Assembly (NCBI GenBank): GCA_027886185.1
Contig: WOAB01000563.1
Span: 7,192,001-7,256,000, forward strand
Length of the DNA: 64,000 nucleotides
Direction of reading: 5' to 3'
Source: Rheum nobile
Lineage: Eukaryota; Streptophyta; Magnoliopsida; Caryophyllales; Polygonaceae
In this document: in pieces, positions 56,501-64,000 of the stretch
Numbering within the stretch: position 1 is the stretch's first letter
How the letters are laid out: each line of letters opens with the position of its first letter
Made by a program: the position numbers and the translations under genes
Notes under the pieces: model-generated
What the model saw: only the letters and a program-made list of their open reading frames with translations
What the model was told of the DNA's origin: nothing
Database searches by the model: none

Positions 56501-56786
56501 TTGGACGCCTGCTTCCGGCTGGCGCGGATGCGGCGGATTGGACCTGCGCTTTGAGAAGTTCATTTTCATTAGTCAAACGATTAATTGCAGTAACAGAAGT
56601 AGCACGGATTGATTCGTTAGTCCGACGCTGGTCGGCTAATTCTTCTTGGAGTGACGACAGGGTTTGCGCCATTTGATGGATATGTTCTTGAGTAGAAACC
56701 TCCGCTGTAACGACGACGGCGACGTTAGCGGTTTCTCCCAAGGTCGGCCCTTCTCCGGAGGCGCTAGGAGGAGCGTCGTTCACCAT
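53457..56786 (-). pseudogene. gag: D2 gag, broken by stops, a shift and insertion G
   Basis: It opens at ATG 56786 with the coiled-coil N-terminus and is open through PGVPQPIEKEALD, where G (54416-56198) is inserted. Beyond G the frame meets TAA after DGF, then reads the gag domain (54338-53910), TGA near 53909 where D1 has CGA, then 53882-53457 with the CDFHGDHGHKTDEC motif. The apparent open frame running from 56786 into G is accidental. Confidence 0.88.
54416..56198 (-). mobile_element. Insertion G: LTR-derived insert with inverted U5 ends
   Basis: It is flanked by GTCTA (54411-54415, 56199-56203); D1 preserves the empty site with one GTCTA. The body from the left end follows the R-U5 part of a chromovirus-type LTR in minus orientation (TGTAACACCCCC, later the AGAGCGAACCGCCACTTGCC segment). 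At the right, instead of a U3 end, 56135-56198 is an inverted copy of the left 64 bp (54416-54479), with 3 mismatches. U3 and the TATA region are missing. A GC-rich block of CCGCGGTCGCGG motifs lies at 55935-56075. Confidence 0.85.
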
Positions 56787-56832
56787 TTTTGAATAACTTT
56801 TGATTAAGATTTTGAATACGAATCGGCTAACG

Positions 56833-56850
56833 GCCCCACGGTGGGCGCCA
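56833..56850 (-). promoter_or_regulatory. D2 primer-binding site (tRNA-Lys CUU, exact)
   Basis: Plus-strand GCCCCACGGTGGGCGCCA equals the 3' end of plant tRNA-Lys(CUU) including CCA. Confidence 0.88.
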
Positions 56851-56853
56851 AAT

Positions 56854-56963
56854 TATTTTGGGCAAAAAGATATCAAACTTAAATTGCCTTCGATGTGGTG
56901 CTATTAGTCGAACGGATCAAATTAATACCTCAAACAAATCAGAGAACCAAAATGATGAGACGA
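56854..56963 (-). repeat. D2 5' LTR fragment (110 bp)
   Basis: It matches the first 110 bp of 46298-46791 and stops at GATGAGACGA. The terminal TG is changed to TA. Confidence 0.88.
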
Positions 56964-57906
56964 TAAACATCCCTATTTATTACCCTTGTTTTTAGGATTG
57001 AGTTATTTTGTTTGTTATTATAAAAAGATGAATTTGATATTGTATTAGAGGGGGTTTTATATACTCCAATCTGAATACAAGTTTTATGATTCCTCACAAA
57101 ATTGGTTGACGTGAGATACTTGCATCAAATTGTTAATTTTCTTTGCATTTAGATTGAGGATTCCACATATCGGTTGAACTGCGAGATACTTGCAATTCAG
57201 ATTGTCAACTTCATTGTTTGGGTTCTACCAATTTGATATCAAAGTCGTTCAATTTGAATGGTGATGGCTCGTGCTTCAGCCACCGACCTACCCTCTTTAA
57301 ACCAGCCACCACCAAACCATCCACTTTACACGACCCTCAATTCTGACATGTTAGTCAACCTCTCAAAAGCCATCAAGTCACTTTTTACAAATGTGGCAAC
57401 GCTCAAACATCATTCCAACCAAGTAGACAAAAGCCTAGGTGGGTCTAACCGAGGCACTAACCGAGTGCCAAGAGTGGATACGTTTGAAAGAAGCCACCCT
57501 CGCTGGTGGGATGAACTTGAGCAGGATGACGATAGTACGAGATGGTTTACATCCAATCGACGGGCCAGTGCAAAGATTGATTTGCCGAAATTTATAGGGG
57601 AGATCCAAGAGGATGGGTCTTAAAAGTCGATAAATATTGTCTACTACTTTCAAATTCCGAATGAATGAAGGTGGAAATGGTATCTATGCATCTGGACGGT
57701 GATGCTCTGGACTTTTTGGTGGGTAAACAAAGAAGACAAGATTGTTTATTGGGAGACACTTGTGAGGATCTTTCAAGACCATTATGGACCGCCGGAGTTT
57801 CGGAATCTCGATGAGTATTTGAGTGCAATCAAGCAAACCGGAACAATGTATGAGTTTTGAAAGGAGTTTGCTCGAAGGGTTGCTCGCGTTAATGATTGGC
57901 CCGAAC
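56964..57906 (+). pseudogene. gag: Decayed gypsy leader and gag (plus strand)
   Basis: TTGATATCAAAGTCG (57233-57247) looks like a mutated initiator-tRNA-Met primer-binding site; the preceding AT-rich 270 bp may be the end of an LTR. From ATG 57258 a 121-codon frame ends at 57623 with KIDLPKFIGEIQEDG, a gag-start signature. The next 280 bp encode gag-like pieces in changing frames (KVEMVSMHLDGDALDF, FQDHYGPPEFRNLDEYLSA). The foldback at 57907 ends the match. Confidence 0.7.
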
Positions 57907-58224
57907 TGTAACATCCCTCATCTCTGGGCCGACCCTTTACAGGGTTGTAGCCCATACACCCCAACCCATCCTTGGGGGCTACTCCAAATTAAATGGAAGC
58001 CATTAGCCAAGAGGTTGTTGGTGAGAGTCGAACACGCGACCTCTCCACCCTTTATCCACTCCCCACAAGGAGTGAATAAAGGGTGGAGAGGTCGCGTGTT
58101 CGACTTTCACCAACAACCTCTTGGCTACTGGCTTCCATTTAATTTGGAGTAGCCCCCAAGGATGGGTTGGGGTATATGGGCTGCAGCCCTGTAAAGGGTC
58201 GGCCCAGAGATGGGGGATGTTACA
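57907..58224. mobile_element. 318-bp foldback element with 156-bp arms
   Basis: The arms 57907-58062 and 58069-58224 are inverted copies with about 7 mismatches and a 6-bp loop. The ends are TGTAACATCCC and GGGGATGTTACA. Each arm holds GAGGTCGCGTGTTCGACT or its complement, which resembles a tRNA T-arm / pol III box B. No protein is encoded and no clear target duplication is seen (GAAC on the left, A-run on the right). A pair of SINE-like units in inverted arrangement or a foldback MITE are the two readings. Confidence 0.85.
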
Positions 58225-58378
58225 AAAAAAAGTACACTTTGAATGAGAGGGGCTCCGACCTTATCGGGCCAGTCATTTCTCTATTCATGGGCCGCAGCCC
58301 ATGTACCCCAACCAAATCCAAATGGCTGGGAGGTTGTTCGCAAGGCTCGAACTCGAGACCTCACGCTTTAACAAGTGG
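58225..58378 (-). repeat. Partial SINE-like sequence related to the foldback arms
   Basis: It repeats the order GGGCCGCAGCCCATG, CCCCAACC, GGGAGGTTGTT, then GGCTCGAACTCGAGACCTC seen in the foldback arm. On the minus strand GAGGTCTCGAGTTCGAGCC resembles a tRNA-derived box B, preceded by TTAAAGCGTGAG. It is cut at 58378 by LTR F. Confidence 0.5.
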
Positions 58379-60847
58379 TGTAACACCCCGAAAACTTAAC
58401 CCTTTTGGAAAGGTATTACCGCCAGTGACCCCAGTGTTCCTTACCGAGATCACCCAAGACTTTACCATAAAAATACAATTTATGAAATGCGATTGATACA
58501 CAATGATCAAGCATTAAATTCCAAAACATAACATTGTCAAGGAAATAAGAGTTACGGGATCACAACCCAATCCCGAATAGGTCAAAACATAGTTTAAACC
58601 AAACACAGCGGAAGACTAAGAAAGTACATTACAAACGGAGTTATTGTTCAAAGGATCATAACCTGATTAAAGAAATAATTAAAACATTCAAAAACCACCG
58701 CCGACTCCATAGTCCTTCTAATCTTCTGAGCTACTTCTTAACTGATGTGTCGAATCGAACAGATGACACCAGCCAACCATGCAAGGGAAAATATTGGTTG
58801 GTTAGTCTAAATGAATAGACTAGCAAGGGTATAAAGCAGACTGGTTCGAAGCAGTCATATTAGGTTAGACTCATCGCTTCTCGGATAATAACCGATAACG
58901 GTAGTCAACCATCATATTCCTACTGGATTAAACAAGAGGTATGCACAAGAGAAGATTCTGGAAGACTGAATCTTCACAGAAATCGACTCGAAAGAAGACT
59001 CCAACTGAAATGAGTCTTTAAGGAAGTATGACAAATCTGGAGAGTTACAGAATCATTCAACAATGATTTAAAATTGACTGAGATGCTTCGGTTCACGACC
59101 AACCTCATCGCCTACAGCGAATCCAGATTGGAAAGAGAACGTACTACATTCAAGTCAAGACGAGTTTTCCTAGATGCACTATAACTTAGCTGCACTACTC
59201 ACCCAAGGTGTATTAATTATGTGCGTCAAGGTAGCACTTATCTGATTTATGTTTCAAAAACACACATCACATTATAGACTTTTACATGTGTACCCCACCA
59301 GTGGGACGACACATCTTAGTATACGTTTCGTCGAGAGTGACGTATACCGAAAGGTTTGTGACACCAGCTAAGTGTCCTGTCTCTACACACATGTGTAAGA
59401 GACCGATCATGATCATAGAATAGTACCAGATGGGGACGAGCCACCCCGATACCAGATTATAAAGAAATGACTGGACAGAGTCCGAGTAACGTTCCTATTT
59501 AACAGTGCTAACTAAACAGTTACAGCACAACAACAATTACAAGATAAATCCACATAAAGGCCCGAAAGGAGATCACAGATAATAGTGTTGTTCTAACAGA
59601 TATACAACCTATTATATGATTTTCAAAACAGTTTATCAAAACCGTTTCCAGACAAACAGAATATTCATTCCAAATTAATTACTCAGATAAACTATTGATA
59701 ATTAATATAAATATGGAACGAATGAGCAAGAGCGAACCGCCACTTGCCTTACTCCGCAGAATAGTCTAAAGACGTCAACTGGATTCCGGGCTCGACACGG
59801 TATAGTTGCGACAGCACAACAACCTTCGAGTCGACCCATAAAAGGAACCCTAAGTTAGATCCGACATAAACGGTATGAATCTAAACACGGTGAAAGAACA
59901 CGAAAGGAAAGACGCCACGACGACAACCGACCAAGCCAAAGCCATTAAGGCGTTCTGGGCACTGGTGGCGGTCGCCGTTCTTGGCGGCGGTCGCCGTATT
60001 CATCATGGCGGTCGCCGTGAAGAACACGGCGGTCGCCGTCTTCATCACGGTGGTCGCCGCGAAGAACACGGCGGTCGCCGTGACGAACTCAAACGACGCA
60101 GAACGAGAGAAATCTCACCCCAAAACACGAGCGCGTTTCGACCCTTTTCAGCCTGGCTTGGTTTCTGACCTTCCAAGGCAACCACAAGGCTTCACAAAGG
60201 CTGCTGGAAACACCACTAACAACACCGACGAAAGCTTCGAAATTTCCGGCGAAGGCACAACTCCGGCGAGAGGCGAATTTGGCAGAGGTTTGGTGCTTGG
60301 ATGGCTCAAAACCTCTCCCCCAGTACCTCCTTTTATAGCCAACACATCTGGAGTTCGAAGACGAGGGCCTAGAGCTACTGCGGCGCTCGCCAGAAACAAC
60401 GCCGGCGACCAACGGGCAACGACTGCTAGGCAACGATGACGGCACTTACGGCGGTCGCCGTAATTTACGGCGGTCGCCGCGGCATGACACATCAGCTGCC
60501 TTCTCGGGTGTTGGAACGGCGGGCGCCGTATCTTTACGGCGGTCGCCGTGCTTGGGTCTCACGACGGCGGTCGCCGCGACTTTACGGCGGTCGCCGTGAC
60601 CCTTTTTCCCGCCCGTTCAGCTTTGAACGGATAAGACATTAAACCGAGATAAAAATTATCGTACGCGAACGACAATTAAAATCTAAGGCACCTTGTCTGT
60701 ATATTATTTCACTGAGAAAAATATTATAGATACAGAGCACATTACAGAATGTCTCAAGCTACCTGAATTAAATCCGACGTACACAACGGGTACTCGAGAA
60801 AATTCCATAATTCCCAAAATAACCTTACAAAAATACAGGGTATCACA
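58379..60847 (-). repeat. Element F 3' LTR (2469 bp)
   Basis: Plus-strand ends TGTAACACCCCG and GGGTATCACA. The minus-strand TATA box (GGCTATAAAAGG) is at 60329-60340. Arrays of ACGGCGGTCGCCGT lie downstream (59965-60095, six units about 21 bp apart) and upstream (60446-60604, about six units). Open frames through these arrays are a result of their composition. Confidence 0.93.
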
Positions 60848-60883
60848 TCTCATCCCCTTTACAAGAAGTTTCGACCCCGAAAC

Positions 60884-61756
60884 TTAGGTCGAGAATAACT
60901 CGGGAAAATGCCTGAGCATATCTGACTCGGTTTCCCACGTCTCCCAAATAACTTCTTCGGTCCCTGACTTGGACCACAGCACTCGTACCAAAGGTACGAT
61001 CTTGTTGCGCAAATGCTTCTCCCGACGCTCCAAAATGCGCACGGGCAACTCTTCATAAGTACCATTAGCTTGAATCTCGATGTCCTCGTAACTAAGTACA
61101 TGAGACTCATCTGGTACATACCTTCTGAGTAAAGACACATGGAACACGTTATGCACCGGGTGAGCCGATGGCGGCAACGCCAAGCGGTACGCTAGAGATC
61201 CCACTCTATCCAGAATCTCGAATGGTCCCACGTAGCGAGGGTTAAGCTTCCCACGCTTACCAAATCTGAAAACTCCTTTGGATGGCGATACCTTGACAAA
61301 AACCTTGTCACCGACCTCGAACTCGACAGTCCTGCGCTTCCGATCTGCGTAGGACTTTTGTCGACTCTGAGCGGTCAACATCCTTTGTCTGATCAAAGCA
61401 ATGTCTGAAGCCGTCCTTTCGACCAACTCTGGTCCAAGCAGAATTTTGTCGGCATTATCGTCCCAACAAATCGGAGATCTGCATCTGTGACCATACAAAG
61501 CTTCAAACGGAGCCATCTTGATTGTAGCATGCCAGCTATTGTTGTATGTAAACTCAATCAGACTCAAGATGTCCTCCCAGCTAGTCGGACGATCGAGAAC
61601 ACAAGCTCTAAGCATATCCTCCAGAGTCTGGATGGTCCTTTCAGACTGGCCATCTGTCTGAGGATGAAACGCTGTACTGAACCTCAACTCGGTCCCCATA
61701 GCCTTATGAAGTTCCTTCCAGAATCTTGACATAAAACGGCCATCTCGGTCCGATAC
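60884..61756 (-). pseudogene. int: Element F integrase, C-terminal part
   Basis: From the H insertion the frame gives RFMSRFWKELHKAMGTELRF, then QTDGQSERT with the catalytic Glu, the GPF motif and a chromodomain-like tail (VRVLWSKSGTEEVIWE...) ending FPELFST. Compared with B, the tail has a 3-residue WET duplication (WETWETE). No stop is seen in this part, but H separates it from the N-terminal part at 63314-63833. Confidence 0.92.
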
Positions 61757-61761
61757 AATGG

Positions 61762-63308
61762 TGATAACAGGAATTTGTCGTTCTAATTCCTACTATGCAA
61801 AATATCCAAACAAACCTTAAACCGTAGTCCTAGGTAAGTAAAGGTCGAATCCACAGGGAGGCGAATTCTATCTAATTATGCAATTCGTATGTCAAACCAA
61901 AGTAACCAAAGGGGGGTTTTGTGAGTTTAATTAATCTAAGCATGCAAGAGTAAACAACTAGATGTGATGGATTCAGTAATGGGGAAAAAGCACTTAGTCA
62001 AACAACATCCACTATTCGTATGACAAGTTGATCCTAGATACTCATTCAAATCTCATGCAATGGTAATTCCAATTCCTTTTCAGATATAACTAATAGCACA
62101 ACCAGATACTATTAGCACTAACTAATTAAACAACCCTGAAACTGTCAAGATTCAGTTTAACAGCAGCCTTACGGATAGGAATATAGTTGGATACAATTCT
62201 AGCATAACACAACCAGATACTATCCTAGAATGTAAATCAATTCTCTTCTGCATAAGACTAGCACAACCAGTTACTAATACGATGCAGTTGCTACTCTGAA
62301 ATAGATATGCTCAACCAGTAACAATCTAAATCTAGCAATAGATCAATAACAATAAACCCTAGTTGCGTCCAAATAGAGATTATCAATATCAATCATAAAC
62401 AACTTAAGCAAGAGAAAGATAAAAACCATGCAATAGATTAAGAACAAGAATCTCACAACTTTATCCAAACGAAAGCTTCAGCGTCTGACTAAGCCAGGGA
62501 GGCTTAGTTCTTCATAACGTAGAAAAGGGAATTAGGGTTCAAAGAAAAAGATGATGATCCAAGATTGATGATAAGATGATGGAAGATTGGCAAACAAGCC
62601 TTTTTTCAACCCTTAAATACTAAAGGAAAAATAAAGCTAAGTTAACCTAAAACGAAATAATAAAAAGTAATAAAATAATGCAAATAAAGAAACGGTGCGG
62701 CGGACTTCAGACATCGGCGGCGGTTGCCGCATCTCCCACGGCGGGCGCCGTAATCGCGGCGGGCGCCGTAATCACTTCATAGCCAAGGTCGGTGGAAAGC
62801 CAATTGCGGCGGGCGCCGTAAGGTTCACGGCGGGCGCCGTAAGGTTCACGGCGGGCGCCGTAATTACGGCGGTCGCCGTCTTTGTACGGCGGTCGCCGTC
62901 TTTGTACGGCGGTCGCCGTTCTTCGGTTCAGCTCCTGAGACACTTCCGTAAAAACGCCATAACCTTTGATTCCCAACTCGGATCACGCTCATATTTTGAG
63001 GAATTGCAGTAGACTTCAAAAGCTAACTCCTAGAATTGGAATCACTCCATTTGGACATCGGAGCAGAGAGAACGAACCAATTGAATTCAGAACATTGTTC
63101 TTCTACTCTTCATTGCACTCCCTTGGCGCCTACTACTGGTGGCTTCCTCCTCAGTGTCTCATATGATCTCCAAAACCGCTCAAACACCTCCAAAAACACC
63201 AACTTCGCCCCCAAACACCATACACATGAATGTGTCTAAATCTACCCGAATGGCACCAATAAATCCTCTAATGACTCTTACTTAAGCCCTACAAAGTAGT
63301 GCTTATCA
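61762..63308 (-). repeat. Solo LTR H (Athila-type, 1547 bp) in the F integrase gene
   Basis: Ends TGATAACAGG and TGCTTATCA; exact duplication AATGG at 61757-61761 and 63309-63313. GGTCGAATCCACAGGGAG near 61843-61860 is the complement of the TGTGGGATTCGACC box of LTR A. An array of about eleven ACGGCGGGCGCCGT-type units lies at 62697-62925. No internal region, so it is a recombined solo LTR. No gene. Confidence 0.92.
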
Positions 63309-63313
63309 AATGG

Positions 63314-64000
63314 TCTTAGGAATGCCATGTAAGCGGACAATCTCCTTCTGGTAAACTTCGGCTAGCTTCTGGGTTTCCCATGTGGTCTTGATGGCTATGA
63401 AATGAGCACTCTTCGTAAGCCTATCCACAATTACCCAGATAGCATCTCTCTGACTTCGAGTCTTGGGTATCCCAGTGACGAAGTCCATGGAAATGTCCTC
63501 CCATTTCCATTCTGGCACGGGGAGAGGTAGCATCTCACCACCTGGTCTGCGGTGTTCGATCTTGACTTTTTGGCAAGTTAAGCACTTTGCCACAAAGTCT
63601 GCTACGTCCCACTTCATGTTTGGCCACCAAAACTTCTTCCTGAGATCCTTGTACATCTTGCTAGAGCCAGGATGCATAGAATAAGCAGATGAATGAGCTT
63701 CTCTCATCACCAACTGACGAAGACCTTCTGTGTCAGGCATACAGATCTGATCCTGAAACCAAAGTGATCCATCATCCTGAACCACAAAACTGGGAGCTTT
63801 CCCATCCATCACTTCACTGCTTAACTTTACCAAGATGATGTCATCGACTTGCTTTTCTTTGATTTAATCCAGCAGTGTAGCCTGAATCTCCATCATACTC
63901 AGGTACCCTCTACGCTGGTCATATAAGACTTCAATGTCGCATGACTCTTGGTTTAGCTTGGTCTGAGCAGTAAGTAGAGCAACTACAGTCTCATGCGTTG
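63314..64000 (-). pseudogene. pol: Element F pol: RNase H-integrase junction, HHCC finger and start of integrase core
   Basis: The frame 63833-63314 holds AHSSAYSMHPGSSKMYKDL and CLTCQKVKIEHRRPGGE (zinc finger), then MDFVTGIPKTRSQRDAIWVI with the first catalytic Asp, up to LHGIPKTI at the H insertion. TAA at 63864-63866 interrupts the reading upstream (ATLLD, stop, IKEKQVDD). Upstream of that the sequence follows the B pol frame to the window edge. Confidence 0.9.

Larger units (their letters stand above)
46298..56963 (-). mobile_element. Element D2: second Tat-lineage copy, 5' LTR truncated, carrying insertion G
   Basis: Same layout as D1: LTR 46298-46791 (494 bp), antisense gene 47019-48765, pol 49418-53557, gag 53457-56786, tRNA-Lys primer-binding site 56833-56850. 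Only about 110 bp of the 5' LTR remains (56854-56963) before the match stops. No target duplication can therefore be tested. D1 and D2 lie 220 bp apart in the same orientation but have different breaks. Confidence 0.92.
58379..64000 (-). mobile_element. Element F: chromovirus related to B, running off the window and split by solo LTR H
   Basis: 3' LTR 58379-60847, polypurine tract 60848-60865, then pol on the minus strand (60884-61756 and 63314-64000) interrupted by H. Protein similarity to B is high across integrase and the chromodomain-like tail. The 5 bp before the LTR are AGTGG; the matching copy is outside the window. Confidence 0.92.

Noticed and set aside
55824..56786. 320-codon minus-strand frame taken as one gene
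   Set aside because: Only 56786-56199 is D2 gag. The rest runs into insertion G and is open by chance.
58225..58378. A functional tRNA gene
   Set aside because: A box B-like T-arm is visible, but no box A, anticodon arm or acceptor stem can be folded. It is at most a SINE-like derivative.
59875..60439. Open frames through the GC-rich array of LTR F
   Set aside because: Several frames on both strands are open here because the repeat unit lacks stops. The residues are low-complexity and no start context or family supports them.
62697..62925. Array resembling a CRISPR because of regular palindromic repeats
   Set aside because: Units are only 14 bp, spacers are short and irregular, it is inside a plant LTR, and there are no cas genes.

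Overview
This window is repeat-dense plant nuclear DNA, most likely from a dicot. It is almost entirely nested LTR retrotransposons. I found no ordinary host gene, rRNA or canonical tRNA gene. The plant assignment rests on Athila-type, Tat-type and chromovirus Ty3/gypsy elements plus a Ty1/copia element, with primer-binding sites for plant tRNA-Asp, tRNA-Lys(CUU) and initiator tRNA-Met. I cannot name the species. Working names used below are A, B, B', C, D1, D2, F, G and H.

Layout. Positions 1-480 hold a minisatellite. A decayed transposase-like relic lies at both 763-1240 and 24651-24984. It is split by a recombinant tandem copia structure (LTR - internal - truncated LTR - internal - LTR, 1241-24650). 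Two insertions sit inside the copia. One is Athila-type element A (2153-10679, target duplication GAGCT), which keeps gag-protease and an ATHILA ORF1-type gene but has no reverse transcriptase or integrase. The other is a long chromovirus-type LTR (B', 13261-23035), itself split by element C (14502-21839, duplication ATATA). C has one intact 878-codon ORF in which gag-protease runs straight into an integrase C-terminal tail.

From 26501 to 46077 lies Tat-lineage element D1 (minus strand, duplication AAAAG). It has gag, protease, RT, two RNase H domains, integrase and a separate multi-exon gene on the opposite strand. A chromovirus of the Tekay/Del type (B, 29057-39349, duplication GTCCC) is inserted in it. 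A second copy, D2 (46298-56963), has a truncated upstream LTR and carries insertion G (54416-56198, duplication GTCTA), whose two ends are both U5-type LTR ends in inverted orientation. Then come a decayed gypsy gag (56964-57906), a 318-bp foldback, and element F (58379 to the window end). F is a B relative whose integrase gene is split by an Athila-type solo LTR, H (61762-63308, duplication AATGG).

How the parts relate. Relative ages follow from nesting: relic, then copia, then A and B', then C; D1, then B; D2, then G; F, then H. C has near-identical LTRs and an intact ORF, so it is the youngest complete element. A and C depend on a partner for polymerase and integrase, and none of the pol genes seen here is intact.

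The most unusual theme is short GC-rich near-palindromes, arrayed in the LTRs of nearly every gypsy family. In B, B' and F two arrays flank the TATA-like box at comparable positions although the motif differs between families. The unrelated solo LTR H carries the same motif as its host F.
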